Positions 45,176-54,659 of a DNA stretch of 64,000 bases are shown here, one piece after another (within the stretch, counting starts at the first letter, position 1; each line of letters begins with the position of its first letter). Source of the stretch: a virus. The notes under the pieces were generated by a model that saw nothing but the letters and a program-made list of their open reading frames with translations, did not search any database and was not told the origin of the DNA. The DNA lies in the IMG/VR virus record IMGVR_UViG_3300025162_000040, positions 1 to 64,000 of that record. One strand, 5' to 3'. The position numbers were made by a program, and so were the translations under genes.

Positions 45176-45649
45176 GTGGATTTCAACATGAAGGTCAGAG
45201 TCAATGTTGGTGATAAGGTGTTTGACGGGACTCTCAGAGAGGTCATGCAGATAAACGATGCGACTCTCAACGACGAGTTCATTAAGCAGCCCAGCACTTA
45301 TGCGTACTTTGCGGCTCTCTCCGAATTTGCAGTAGCTGACGTTGAGCAGAAGAAGTTAGCTTTTTCGGTTTTGGAGGCGAACCTTGACGCTCAGAAGAGG
45401 CTCGAGCTAAAGGAGACTAAGGTCACTGAGGCTGTTATTAAGTCCGCCATTGTACGAGATAAGAGGTACCAGATGATGGCAGAAGAGCTCATTGAAGCAG
45501 AGCGCCAGCTCGGGATCCTCAAGTCTTTTGTTAAGGCGTTGGAGCAACGGAAGGATATGCTGATTCAACTCGGAGCTTCTAAACGCCAGGAGATTAGCTT
45601 ACATGATTTCGGGATCAATACTGACAAAGTTAGGGCACACAACAATTAA
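45176..45649 (+). CDS. UvsY-like recombination mediator candidate
   Basis: The 157-aa helical product has VTEAVIKSAIVRDKRYQMMA, EELIEAERQLGILKSFVKAL and EQRKDMLIQLGASKRQE, a pattern shared with phage recombination-mediator proteins of UvsY type. Its position before SSB and RecA supports loading of RecA onto SSB-coated DNA. GGGGG precedes a GTG start. Confidence 0.6.
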   Translation: MDFNMKVRVNVGDKVFDGTLREVMQINDATLNDEFIKQPSTYAYFAALSEFAVADVEQKKLAFSVLEANLDAQKRLELKETKVTEAVIKSAIVRDKRYQMMAEELIEAERQLGILKSFVKALEQRKDMLIQLGASKRQEISLHDFGINTDKVRAHNN

Positions 45650-45664
45650 ACGGGGGTAATGCAG

Positions 45665-46630
45665 ATGGGCTTAGACATTGTAAAGATGAGAGAGCAGTCA
45701 GAAAAGAAGGCCGGTAAGGAGAACAGGTTTGAGCTGCAGGATGGCGACAACAACATTAGGATTCTGCCTCCTTCACTTGAGTACTTCTCCAGCAACATAC
45801 CGTACTTTGGGTACAAGTACATGATGCACTACCAGCTTGGTGTTGAGGGTAGCAAGACGGCTGAGGTGTGTCCCAAGACTTGGGAGACGGTCACAACCAA
45901 GATACGGTGCCCTATCTGTGAGGTCGCCGCAAAGCTTTGGGCGACAAAAGACCCCGAAGACGAGAAGCTAGCCAGGAAGATCAGCAAGAAGACTCGTTAT
46001 TTGTTTAACGTAGTTGACTTGAACAACAAGGATAAAGGCATCCAGATTATGGAGGCCGGTATTCAGGTCCATACGGATCTTAAGGGGTTTATAGAGAACC
46101 CAAAGTGGGGCGACATTCTCGACTTGGACACTGGTAGGGATGTTGTTATTACAAAAGTAAGTGCCAAGCAATCCCAGAGTGGCTACGCAAGCTACAGCGC
46201 GGCTCCAGACCCGTCAGTGTCTTCGGCACGTGGATATCTTCCGAAGAACTTTAAGGAGGCGATAGAACTTCTTAAAAACGAGGTTCCAAAAGCTAAATCT
46301 TATGAAGAGCTTAAGATTACATTGGAGGGAGGCGAAGGTGCCGTTGATGTTGGTGCTGTACGTGCTGCGGCTGCGGTGGAGAAGCACCCGGCTGATCAGG
46401 AAGAGCCAATGAGGAGACACCAAAAGCTTCCTGTTCCAGTGGCTGAGGTGAAGCATGAAGAGCCTTTGAAGACCCACCAAAAGCTTCCTGTTGTCGAATC
46501 CGTGGAGAGTACTTCGGACGAAGGAGGAGAAACCCCCGAGTGTTTCGGAGAGCTGTACGGACCAAGGCGCCCTGAGTGCGTTCCGTGCACATTCAAGGCA
46601 TCGTGCAGGGACAAGTTTTTGAATATGTAG
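45665..46630 (+). CDS. Single-stranded DNA-binding protein, gp32-like
   Basis: The 321-aa product has LQDGDNNIRILPPS, a zinc segment (VCPKTWETVTTKIRCPICEV, with Cys spacing like T4 gp32), an OB-type core and an acidic Pro-rich tail. The tail carries two copies of a motif, EEPMRRHQKLPV and EEPLKTHQKLPV, also found at the start of the RecA protein. A final CFGELYGPRRPECVPCTFKA cluster may bind zinc. I chose the second ATG (45665), 8 bases after GGGGG. Confidence 0.85.
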   Translation: MGLDIVKMREQSEKKAGKENRFELQDGDNNIRILPPSLEYFSSNIPYFGYKYMMHYQLGVEGSKTAEVCPKTWETVTTKIRCPICEVAAKLWATKDPEDEKLARKISKKTRYLFNVVDLNNKDKGIQIMEAGIQVHTDLKGFIENPKWGDILDLDTGRDVVITKVSAKQSQSGYASYSAAPDPSVSSARGYLPKNFKEAIELLKNEVPKAKSYEELKITLEGGEGAVDVGAVRAAAAVEKHPADQEEPMRRHQKLPVPVAEVKHEEPLKTHQKLPVVESVESTSDEGGETPECFGELYGPRRPECVPCTFKASCRDKFLNM

Positions 46631-46646
46631 TTTGGTGCTGGCAGTT

Positions 46647-46670
46647 GGGCGGGGGTAGCTATCCCCGCCC
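46647..46670 (+). terminator. GC-rich hairpin between SSB and RecA genes
   Basis: GGGCGGGG pairs with CCCCGCCC around an 8-base loop. No T-run follows, so it may attenuate or stabilise the upstream RNA rather than terminate. Confidence 0.4.
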
Positions 46671-46703
46671 TAACCATTCAATAAACGTAATCAAGGAGAT
46701 ACA

Positions 46704-47813
46704 ATGACACAGGTCGAAGAGCCTTTGAAGAGACATCCGAAGCTGCCGGTGGTCGATAAAGGTGTGAAAGGCATTGATCCGAAGTTCATATCAAGCCTTA
46801 TTAGCAAAGTAGAGGGGGTCGCGTCAGGCACAGAGTCTAAGGTAGATTTCTGGCTTGACTCCGGAAACTACGCTCTCAACAAAGTAATTTCAGGCGACTA
46901 CACTAGAGGGCTCCCTTTCGGGCGCGTTATTGAAGTGTTTGGTGACCCTTCCACAGGTAAGTCGCTTCTCATATACCACTGGATTGCCGCTGTTCAGCAG
47001 ATGGGTGGCATTGCCATTTTGGACGATACCGAAGACGCTTACACGGAGCAGTTTGGGGCCATGCTCGGCATTGACAGCAGTGCGCTCATTCTTCTCAGCT
47101 CGCTTACAGTTGAGGAACACTTTGAGAAGGTTTTTCTTGGGTGGAAGGACTCTAACGGAAAGAGCAAGCCGGGGCTCGTGGATCTTATTTGGGAGAAGGA
47201 TACTGAGTGCCCTATTTTGATCGCTCTGGACAGCCTTGCGCTGTTGTCTACGAGGCACGAGCAGGAGGTGATGCTAGAGAAGCCCGATATGACGAAGGCT
47301 AAGCAAATACGGGCAGCTCTAAGGAACTCTGCTAGGTACATGAAGAAGGGCAATATCATGCACGTAGTGGCCAACCACGTTACCACCAAGATTGGTGTAA
47401 TGTTCGGCAACCCCAAGACAACTCCTGGAGGCTCTGGTATGCCTTTTTCAGCGTCTGTGAGGCTTGAGCTGAACTATTCCGGAAAGATCAAGGATGTGGA
47501 CAACCCGGACCGTGTTGTCGGCGTAATGTCAACAGCAAAGGGGTCCAAGAACCGCATCGCCATGCCGTTTCAGGAGTCTTGCTTGGATATCTATTTCAAT
47601 AAGGGTGTGGATCCGTTCAGCGGTCTCTTGGAAAACATGATTACGAATGGGATAGCTAAGGACGGTGAGAAGCGTGGTTACGTCGAGATCGCCGGAGAGC
47701 AGGTCCGGAAGAGTGAGTTTAAGGAGTATGTAAAGAAGAACCTGGACAGGCTTAGTTCTCTGTCTACTGTGGCGCCTGTAGTGGAAAAGGTCGAGGAAGA
47801 GGAAAAAGATTAA
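46704..47813 (+). CDS. RecA/UvsX-like recombinase
   Basis: The 369-aa product has FGDPSTGKSLL (Walker A, residues about 80-87), ILDDTEDAY, CPILIALDSLALLS (Walker B) and the L2-type region GGSGMPFSASVRLEL. It should form filaments on ssDNA. Its N-terminus starts with the shared motif EEPLKRHPKLPV (residues 5-16), the same type as in the SSB tail. Confidence 0.93.
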   Translation: MTQVEEPLKRHPKLPVVDKGVKGIDPKFISSLISKVEGVASGTESKVDFWLDSGNYALNKVISGDYTRGLPFGRVIEVFGDPSTGKSLLIYHWIAAVQQMGGIAILDDTEDAYTEQFGAMLGIDSSALILLSSLTVEEHFEKVFLGWKDSNGKSKPGLVDLIWEKDTECPILIALDSLALLSTRHEQEVMLEKPDMTKAKQIRAALRNSARYMKKGNIMHVVANHVTTKIGVMFGNPKTTPGGSGMPFSASVRLELNYSGKIKDVDNPDRVVGVMSTAKGSKNRIAMPFQESCLDIYFNKGVDPFSGLLENMITNGIAKDGEKRGYVEIAGEQVRKSEFKEYVKKNLDRLSSLSTVAPVVEKVEEEEKD

Positions 47814-47831
47814 AAATATTTAAAAAGATCC

Positions 47832-47859
47832 TTGACTTTTTTGGTTTTTATGCTAGCAT
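47832..47859 (+). promoter_or_regulatory. Host-type sigma-70 promoter
   Basis: TTGACT (47832-47837), 16 bases ending TGC, TAGCAT (47854-47859). The -10 is of the extended type. A 126-base leader without a gene follows, AT-rich with no strong structure that I can see, before the ATG at 47986. Confidence 0.72.
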
Positions 47860-47985
47860 GACGCAATTCTCATAGCACAACTTTGATCATTCAGCAGCAA
47901 AGAAGGGGGGCGAACTCTTTTTAGTTTCTTTAGGACTAGATGTTAGTATATTCTTATTATAGGTTTTTAATTCGCGAGTAGAATA

Positions 47986-48756
47986 ATGTCAATATCGTAC
48001 CCCCCAGATTACGAAGATACTGACCAGATAGACGGACTCATGCCGGAGTCTGCCGGCAATGCAACAATCCCGCACGTAGATGAAAAAAAGTTCCCGCTAA
48101 CAAAGCAGTGGCTGCAGCTAATCGTAAGATACTCCTTCGTGTACCACCGATCCGTAATTGACTTTCTCCAAGAGGCCTACATTCTTGAGTGGGATATGAA
48201 AAAAAGAGTGTACGAGTCGCTAGCTCACAAGCAGAACAGTTTTAAAAGGTCTCTATATGCTCTCCTTTATCGCAAGCGGAACGATTGGGAAGGTATTTTG
48301 GAATATTCCTCTGTTGATAAAGATGGAAAGAAATCTGAATACGGGTTTACGTCCGGAAAAAGCTATATCGTTACCGAGACTGAGGACGAGATGGCTGAAA
48401 GACGCGAGCATGGGAGGCTATTAAAAACAAAGCCGTCCAAGGACGCACCCATTCGACGTAAGAAGACCTACCAATCTGACACGATCAGCCTTGACGTTGA
48501 CCTCGTGGATTCGCTTATTCAGATGCGCCCCTTTGATGAGGTGTACTATCAGGATCTAGTGGCACATACAGCTATTCTGTTGGCTCAGAAGAGCTCCCTG
48601 GCAAGGCAAATGTTTTTGGACAGGGTGAACTTGAAGCTCCAGTGGAACGAACTGAGGAATGAAGCACATTACAAGGAAGTAGCACATTACAGTTTTTATA
48701 ACGCCGTTAAATTCATAAAGAGAGTAGTCAGGAAAGAAATGTACTGTTTCGCCTGA
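47986..48756 (+). CDS. Unknown protein, possible sigma-factor-like regulator
   Basis: The 256-aa product has a helical N-terminal part (FPLTKQWLQLIVRYSFVYHR, RSLYALLYRKRNDW) and a C-terminal part (FDEVYYQDLVAHTAILLAQK, then HYSFYNAVKFIKRVVRKEMY) that recalls sigma region 4 of phage late factors. The match is by eye only. It has its own host-type promoter. Confidence 0.5.
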   Translation: MSISYPPDYEDTDQIDGLMPESAGNATIPHVDEKKFPLTKQWLQLIVRYSFVYHRSVIDFLQEAYILEWDMKKRVYESLAHKQNSFKRSLYALLYRKRNDWEGILEYSSVDKDGKKSEYGFTSGKSYIVTETEDEMAERREHGRLLKTKPSKDAPIRRKKTYQSDTISLDVDLVDSLIQMRPFDEVYYQDLVAHTAILLAQKSSLARQMFLDRVNLKLQWNELRNEAHYKEVAHYSFYNAVKFIKRVVRKEMYCFA

Positions 48757-48773
48757 CGATTCCGGAGGACGCT

Positions 48774-51719
48774 GTGCGTTTTGGTCTTGTATCGGACACC
48801 CATTTTCAGAATTGGCAAGCGTTCGGCCAATGTCACGAGAACAGGATCTCAAAGAGACTCTTAAAGCAGCGGGATAATTTTCTTCAGGCAGTATCTGTTT
48901 TTAAGAGAGAGCGGGTCGATTGTATTATTCATGGTGGCGACTGGGGGCATTCAGTCGGCACTATTAGTAACGAGGTTCTCAACCTAAGCAAGGACCTTCT
49001 TGGAAGTTTTGAAACACCGATACTCTTTGTCTGCGGCAATCACGACACACCTATAAGAACTGCACCAAAAGATCACCACCTGCTCACGAACATACTTGAA
49101 GGGTTCCGGGCAACATTTCCACTCGACTTCCCTAATGCAGAATGTCTCGGTAAGGGAAAGCTGTGTCTGATCAATTTTCAGGACGAGATCGATTACGAGA
49201 AGGTCAAGGGGTATGATCTAGTTGTTGTTCATAAGACTCCAGTCGGCGCTCAGTTGGGTAATTACACCTTTGGCGAGGGAACTAACTGGCGCCGGCTGGC
49301 CTCCCAAAATAAATTTGTAGCGTTTGGGCATATCCACCAAATGCAGAAGCTAAGCGAGAACTGCTTCATCATTGGAGCTCCGATGCCATTTACATTCGGA
49401 GATGACGGGCGCCGCGGGGTATGGACGGTCGACACGGACGAGGGCACCTGCACCTTCCACAAGCTTGATTACCCAGAGTTCATCACTGTCAACAGCCCTG
49501 AAGACATTAAGGATGATGGGAACTACTACAAGTTGTTCGGAACCAGACTAAAGATAGAAAACGAGAACGTGATATCTGTGGTTACTCCAGACACATTCAA
49601 GGAGCGGATCAAGGCGCAGGACTTTCATGGGATAGTGCACGAGTGGATAGAGCTCAACGGAAAAGACGACACATATTTTGATCTTGTTAAGGACATCTTG
49701 GATGAGAAGATGTCGTTTGTGAAGAGCTTTTACAAGGGAAGGCTGGCTAAGGTTTCCATTCAAGATTTTTTGTCCATTCAGTCCGCGGAGTACAAGGTTC
49801 CGGAGAGTGGCTTCACGCTCATTACTGGAGAGTCGGATGGGTTTAGCAGTAATGGGAGTGGCAAGAGCTCCATAATAGGCGAGTCAATATGCTGGGCCCT
49901 ATTTGGGGAGACCACAAAGGGACTTACTGGAGATGATGTTATACGAAATGGTCAGAACGACTGCTCTGTTGAACTTCTTCTTGACGCTGGAGGTTCAAAT
50001 GTGATCGTTAAGAGAAGTCGCAAGAGCGGTTTGTCAGTCATGGTTATCGAGAATGGTCAGGCGAAGCTCCCTACCGAGGGGATGCTCCAGAAGCAGGCTC
50101 AGGAGCTACTGGAGGGCATTCTTGGGTTCGATAAGAGCGTGTTCCTGTCGTCAGTATACTTTAGCCAGGAAAATCTCCTTATGATGGCTAAGATGTCTGA
50201 CACCGAGAAGACGAGCATGATAACGGACCTTCTTGGGTTTGATCAGTATGACGACTTGCAGGAGCTGGTTCTTCAGAAGACGACCAAGATAAGCGGGGAC
50301 ATATTAAAGGACGAGCGGGCTAAGACTGAGTCCGAGAAGGACCTTGCCGTAGCCCGGGCAGTTCTTGATGGGGTTCTGAGGGCTATCGAAGAAAAGGCGC
50401 ACAAAGTTAAGGAGTGCCTGGCAGCGATAGATACACACAAAGACGGGATCGCTGAGCTTAAGTCTAACGGGGTTGTCAAGCTTTCCTTTGAGAAGGTTGA
50501 TTACGACTCAAAGATACGAGAGACAGAGGAGGCTAAGGAAACTATCCACAAGAAGCTTGAGGCTATCCGTGAGACGGTTGACTTAGTTCATAAGGAGCAG
50601 GGGGACTGCTCTGCTAAAATGGTTGTTTTGAAGGTGGAGCTCGACTCTTTGAAAGCGTCTAGGAAGAAGATTGAGAGCGAGATAAACGTTCTCAGAGGGG
50701 CACAGGTAGGTGTCCGCTGTGACAAGTGCGGATCCACAGTGTCAGAGGACAGCGTGGACTCTTTTATCAATGACAAGGAGTCCGATCTTGTTCAGATCGA
50801 TGCTGACAGGACTGTTATTGAGGCGGAGTTAAAGGGTAAGGAAGCTGCTTTAAAAGATGTAATGCTTAGGCTAGTTCAGCTTGACGCAAAGGAGGACGGC
50901 TTCAAGGCGCAGGAGTCTGAGATCGGTCCAGAGCTGTCCAGGCTTAACCGCCTAAAGACAGAGCAGCTGTCGAAGCAGCACGAGCTCGAGATGGCACAAG
51001 AACGTATGCGTGGTGAAATTGAGCGACATAAGTCATTTATAGACGAGTATTCGGTACGCGCTGACGGTATCCGCAAGGAGAAGCATTGGCTTACAGTAGA
51101 CAGGGACGATAAAGAAGAGGCCATCAAAATACTTGAAGAAGTTATGGGCAGATTCAGTACGCGTATCAGACAGTCCGAGGAGAAGATCGAGAAGCTTTCT
51201 TTCTGGAAGACAGCCTTCTCACCAAAGGGCATCCGGTCGGTTCTTCTGGACAGGTTCTGCAATGATATTAATGCGACTATTAACGGGTATTTGTCTACGG
51301 TGAGTGGCGGGACCATGAGCATCATGATGACTCCGACTAAGACCACTAAGGCCGGTGAGGAGCGTAACAAGATCGGGATGCTTATTCGTCTTAATGGCAA
51401 CGAGACTAAGTATGAGGCGTTGTCAGGCGGAGAGAAGAGACGCGTTGATGTATCGCTGTGTTTTGGCCTAAATAAGTTCGTGTCGGAGAAGTACCAGGTA
51501 CCATCTGGTATACTTGGAATTGTTATTCTTGATGAGGTGTTTTCGTTTTTGGACAGATCAGGCGAGGAGTCTGTGGCGGATCTACTCTACAGCGAGGGTA
51601 AGAGCCGCAATGTGTTTGTAATAGATCATGCGCTTAATCTTAGTAGCTATGCCGATCAGGTGTGGGTGGTCAAGAAGGAACATGGCATTAGCACGCTGAA
51701 CGTCAGGAGAGATTCATGA
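48774..51719 (+). CDS. Fused SbcD-SbcC (Mre11-Rad50) nuclease-ATPase
   Basis: The 981-aa protein joins two subunits that are usually separate. Residues 1-330 are the Mre11/SbcD nuclease: LVSDTHFQ, HGGDWGHS, VCGNHDTP, VVHKTPVG, AFGHIH. Residues about 330-981 are SbcC/Rad50: NGSGKSSI (Walker A, about 358), long coiled coils, a CDKC zinc hook (about 649), LSGGEKRR (signature, about 883) and VILDEVFSFLD (Walker B, about 917). It should process DNA ends for recombination. GGAGG precedes the GTG. Confidence 0.93.
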   Translation: MRFGLVSDTHFQNWQAFGQCHENRISKRLLKQRDNFLQAVSVFKRERVDCIIHGGDWGHSVGTISNEVLNLSKDLLGSFETPILFVCGNHDTPIRTAPKDHHLLTNILEGFRATFPLDFPNAECLGKGKLCLINFQDEIDYEKVKGYDLVVVHKTPVGAQLGNYTFGEGTNWRRLASQNKFVAFGHIHQMQKLSENCFIIGAPMPFTFGDDGRRGVWTVDTDEGTCTFHKLDYPEFITVNSPEDIKDDGNYYKLFGTRLKIENENVISVVTPDTFKERIKAQDFHGIVHEWIELNGKDDTYFDLVKDILDEKMSFVKSFYKGRLAKVSIQDFLSIQSAEYKVPESGFTLITGESDGFSSNGSGKSSIIGESICWALFGETTKGLTGDDVIRNGQNDCSVELLLDAGGSNVIVKRSRKSGLSVMVIENGQAKLPTEGMLQKQAQELLEGILGFDKSVFLSSVYFSQENLLMMAKMSDTEKTSMITDLLGFDQYDDLQELVLQKTTKISGDILKDERAKTESEKDLAVARAVLDGVLRAIEEKAHKVKECLAAIDTHKDGIAELKSNGVVKLSFEKVDYDSKIRETEEAKETIHKKLEAIRETVDLVHKEQGDCSAKMVVLKVELDSLKASRKKIESEINVLRGAQVGVRCDKCGSTVSEDSVDSFINDKESDLVQIDADRTVIEAELKGKEAALKDVMLRLVQLDAKEDGFKAQESEIGPELSRLNRLKTEQLSKQHELEMAQERMRGEIERHKSFIDEYSVRADGIRKEKHWLTVDRDDKEEAIKILEEVMGRFSTRIRQSEEKIEKLSFWKTAFSPKGIRSVLLDRFCNDINATINGYLSTVSGGTMSIMMTPTKTTKAGEERNKIGMLIRLNGNETKYEALSGGEKRRVDVSLCFGLNKFVSEKYQVPSGILGIVILDEVFSFLDRSGEESVADLLYSEGKSRNVFVIDHALNLSSYADQVWVVKKEHGISTLNVRRDS

Positions 51720-52240
51720 CCATTATCGGGATCGACAATGGAATTTCTGGACAAATTGGTGCTGTGTACGATAACGGCGAGGCACACTTGTGTCGCACTC
51801 CTACTATGAAGCTCCTGCACTATACAAAGCAGAAGCAGTATTTTACACGAATTGACACGCCGGCTCTTGAGGCTGCTTTTACGAAGATACTTGACTATGC
51901 TTTGTCTGTGAACAAGGTTCTTTTGCCGGCTTTTGTGCTTCTGGAGCGGCCCATGGTGAACCCAACACGGTTTAAGGCCACTGAGTCCGCTGTTCGGTCG
52001 TATGAGGCCACTCTGATTGTTATTGAGCGTCTTAAGATTGGGTATCGTGTCGTTGATAGTAAGGAGTGGCAGAAGAAGATGCTTCCGGAAGGGCTCAAGG
52101 GCCCGGAGCTCAAGAAGGCTTCTTTAGCTGTGGGAAAGCGGACGTTTCCGAAGATTGACTTTACGGGGTTCGATGACGCAGATGGGCTTCTACTGGCCGA
52201 GTATGGTAGAAGGTTTGGTGGTGCTCAATGGCTAAAATGA
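51716..52240 (+). CDS. RuvC-like Holliday junction resolvase
   Basis: The 174-aa product has IIGIDNGISG (catalytic Asp), FVLLERPM (Glu) and FDDADGLLLAEY (two Asp), the RuvC-type RNase H fold. It should cut branched DNA before packaging. ATGA overlaps on both sides. Confidence 0.9.
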   Translation: MTIIGIDNGISGQIGAVYDNGEAHLCRTPTMKLLHYTKQKQYFTRIDTPALEAAFTKILDYALSVNKVLLPAFVLLERPMVNPTRFKATESAVRSYEATLIVIERLKIGYRVVDSKEWQKKMLPEGLKGPELKKASLAVGKRTFPKIDFTGFDDADGLLLAEYGRRFGGAQWLK

Positions 52241-52404
52241 GTCACAAGCCGTTTGTTACACAGCTTAGAGAGTGCGCGGATAACGGAACCCGTAAGGAGA
52301 TAAGTAATGTTTACGGGACGTACCCAGAAACTATTTTGCTGTGTACAAAGTATCTAGAGATCTGCAGCAGTAATGTTTGCCGAAAAGATCGGAGGGTAAA
52401 GTGA
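52237..52404 (+). CDS. Unknown small protein, 55 aa
   Basis: The frame MSHKPFVTQLRECADNGTRK has four Cys, two near YLEICSSNVCRK. ATGA and GTGA overlaps join both neighbours. Confidence 0.6.
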   Translation: MSHKPFVTQLRECADNGTRKEISNVYGTYPETILLCTKYLEICSSNVCRKDRRVK

Positions 52405-52634
52405 GCTACAAGAAGGATTTGACGATGCGAATAGTTAGGACTAAGCATATCATTGAATTTTATAACAATACGCGTGCTATGGACTTGATGGCTGATTTGG
52501 CTAACGTTCCAAAGGAAGCACGTTTGGTTGAAGTGTGTGAGGCGTGCAATGATGGCGAGGTTATTATTAAGGGTGCCAGTCGTCCGCATAGCCCCCACAA
52601 GCTTGTATTTGAACTTGAGGAGGAGCAGAAATGA
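52401..52634 (+). CDS. Unknown protein, 77 aa
   Basis: A GTG start follows GGAGGG. VEVCEACNDGEVIIKGASRP includes a CxxC pair. Function is unknown. Confidence 0.65.
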   Translation: MSYKKDLTMRIVRTKHIIEFYNNTRAMDLMADLANVPKEARLVEVCEACNDGEVIIKGASRPHSPHKLVFELEEEQK

Positions 52635-53281
52635 GCACACAAGTTGATTTTGGGTTCTGGGTGTCAATAGTCTCGGACAAGATGGTGGATGGTTGGGTCA
52701 AGAAGAAGTACATACCCAGTAGGGATGTTTTGCTGTTCAGCGAGAACGGGGACGACGGGGAGTTTAAGCACGGTGATATTATTCACAGGCTCTCAATGCG
52801 GGATAACGACGGGAAAGTTTTGCAGGGTGTTGATGATGCTGGAGAGGAGTACTACCTGTCAGAGTGGGTCAGGTCAGAGGATAAGTCTAACGAGCTTAAG
52901 GCGCTCGGGTACAAGTCAGACGACTACGAGCGTCTGGTGATTGACAGCAAAATTTATAACAGGATGCGTGGGCAGGTTGGTAAGTGGTATGACAAGATCT
53001 TTGATGATGTAGAGAAGTGGCTTCGTAAAAGTGGGCTTATGCACATCTCTAAGGGAAGCATTAAGACAGGGTTTTGTGTGGAGAGTAACCCTGATCATGA
53101 GGTCGTTAAGAACTGGGGCGCCCCACTGGCTAAGAAGGAGAACAAGGTTATTCAGATGAAGGAAAAGTTTGGGCGCATTGTGGTGTATTTTATGGGCCTT
53201 ACGGAGGAAGAACGGGAAAAGGTTGATAAGTTCGCCTTAGATGTTGAAGCTAAGTATGACTGCACCTGTGATTTCATATGA
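52631..53281 (+). CDS. Unknown protein, 216 aa
   Basis: The product MSTQVDFGFWVSIVSDKMVD has mixed alpha/beta character and no motif I know. ATGA overlaps on both sides. Confidence 0.7.
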   Translation: MSTQVDFGFWVSIVSDKMVDGWVKKKYIPSRDVLLFSENGDDGEFKHGDIIHRLSMRDNDGKVLQGVDDAGEEYYLSEWVRSEDKSNELKALGYKSDDYERLVIDSKIYNRMRGQVGKWYDKIFDDVEKWLRKSGLMHISKGSIKTGFCVESNPDHEVVKNWGAPLAKKENKVIQMKEKFGRIVVYFMGLTEEEREKVDKFALDVEAKYDCTCDFI

Positions 53282-53454
53282 ACGACTGTGCTGCTGGTCA
53301 TTACATAACCAACGTGGTGGTTACGAGAAACCCGTTGGTATGTTCAGGAGGGTTTGGGCAGCCGCGGTGCATCTACTATCAAATATGCCTTTACCAGAAT
53401 GGATACAAGCTCAGTAAGAACGGCCGCAGGATAAGGGTTAAGCGAAAGGACTAG
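53278..53454 (+). CDS. Unknown basic protein, 58 aa
   Basis: The frame MNDCAAGHYITNVVVTRNPL continues VCSGGFGQPRCIYYQICLYQ, with four Cys, and ends in a basic KNGRRIRVKRKD. Confidence 0.55.
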   Translation: MNDCAAGHYITNVVVTRNPLVCSGGFGQPRCIYYQICLYQNGYKLSKNGRRIRVKRKD

Positions 53455-53456
53455 TT

Positions 53457-53663
53457 ATGTGGATCGTTACTCTTGACGACAGCACTAATGATGAGCAGGT
53501 AGAGGTTATTGCGAGTGATCTCGCGGAGCTTCAGCATATACTCGATTACATTAAGGTTAAGGAAGACAGGTTTGACCTGCTGAACGTTGAGCAGAGATGG
53601 CTGCTTCTTGGTTTTGACGGCTTAAGGGATATGGCCGGTGAATATATCCCAGACAAAATATAA
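53457..53663 (+). CDS. Unknown acidic protein, 68 aa
   Basis: The product MWIVTLDDSTNDEQVEVIAS is acidic and helical. It starts two bases after the upstream stop. Confidence 0.6.
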   Translation: MWIVTLDDSTNDEQVEVIASDLAELQHILDYIKVKEDRFDLLNVEQRWLLLGFDGLRDMAGEYIPDKI

Positions 53664-53676
53664 CGGAGGTTAGAAA

Positions 53677-54126
53677 ATGAAAGTGAAACTAGGAACAATT
53701 AAGGGGGCGCAGTCTGGATTTATCGCCATTATGCAAGCACAGATGCCCATTAAGTTGGCGTATGCGGTTAGTAGGAACTTGAAGAAGATCGCCTCAGAGA
53801 TGGAAGACGTGGAAAAGGTCAGAATGGATCTTATCCGCAAGTATGGTGCTCCTGACGAGAAGAGCGGTGGTATGCAGGTTACGAAAGAAAACATGGAAGT
53901 GTTCGAGAAGGAGTATGGAGACGTTCTTGCAAACGAGGTTGAGCTCGATCTGTGGAAGCTCCCGTTAAGCAAGCTCTCTGACGCTGGCGTTCGTCTTACA
54001 CCCACTCAGATCGTTACTATGGAAGATTTCATTGAGGATGATCTTCCGCCAGATGCCTCTCCAGCTCTCATTGACGATCCGTTGAAGAGATATCCGAAAC
54101 TTCCAGAAGAAACTCCAGGTAAGTAG
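53677..54126 (+). CDS. Phage protein (DUF1617-like) carrying the shared KLP motif
   Basis: The 149-aa product has [35 protein letters not shown] and [13 protein letters not shown], which recall the DUF1617 phage family. Its C-terminal tail holds [12 protein letters not shown], a variant of the EEPLKRHPKLPV motif in SSB and RecA, suggesting it binds the same partner. Confidence 0.7.
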   Translation: MKVKLGTIKGAQSGFIAIMQAQMPIKLAYAVSRNLKKIASEMEDVEKVRMDLIRKYGAPDEKSGGMQVTKENMEVFEKEYGDVLANEVELDLWKLPLSKLSDAGVRLTPTQIVTMEDFIEDDLPPDASPALIDDPLKRYPKLPEETPGK

Positions 54127-54130
54127 CCCC

Positions 54131-54646
54131 ATGATAGTTCAGGATCGCGAGAAGCTTACAATACCATGTAGGGAGACCACTATTGAAGAGTGTAAGTCTC
54201 TTGACGTGTTTTCAAAGCTATCTAGCGAACTAGCGGAGAGCCCTGTTCCAGGAGTAGGGCTCTCCGCGAATCAAATCGGATTGGACGTTAGGGCTTGTGT
54301 TGTGAAACTGGAGCTCGGCTTATTTGTCAACATGGTCAATCCGAAGATAGAGGCAACCCATTTTCCGACTGTTAGTGAAAACGAAGGTTGCTTGAGCTTC
54401 CCCGGAGTCCGTTTGAGCACGGACCGGTACATGCAAGTCACATGTTCGTGGCTTGACTTTGATAGTGGTGAGAGCCGTCGTGCAATCTTTTACGGCATGG
54501 AGGCTTTTATACTACAGCACGAATGTGACCATCTTGACGGGGTGACACTCTTTGACAGAGCTTCGAAGCCTGCTTACAAGGTTGGACGTAATGATCTTTG
54601 TCCATGTGGTTCTGGTAAAAAACACAAAAAGTGCTGCCTAAAATAA
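54131..54646 (+). CDS. def: Peptide deformylase with C-terminal SEC-C zinc motif
   Basis: The 171-aa product has all three deformylase motifs: GVGLSANQ (residues 41-48), EGCLSFPG (85-92) and [10 protein letters not shown] (128-137, metal-binding HExxH). Residues 152-169 add [18 protein letters not shown], a SEC-C zinc motif that in SecA binds SecB and ribosomes. The fusion could place the enzyme at nascent chains. It removes the formyl group from new proteins. Confidence 0.95.
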   Translation: MIVQDREKLTIPCRETTIEECKSLDVFSKLSSELAESPVPGVGLSANQIGLDVRACVVKLELGLFVNMVNPKIEATHFPTVSENEGCLSFPGVRLSTDRYMQVTCSWLDFDSGESRRAIFYGMEAFILQHECDHLDGVTLFDRASKPAYKVGRNDLCPCGSGKKHKKCCLK

Positions 54647-54659
54647 GGGAGACGGCAGT

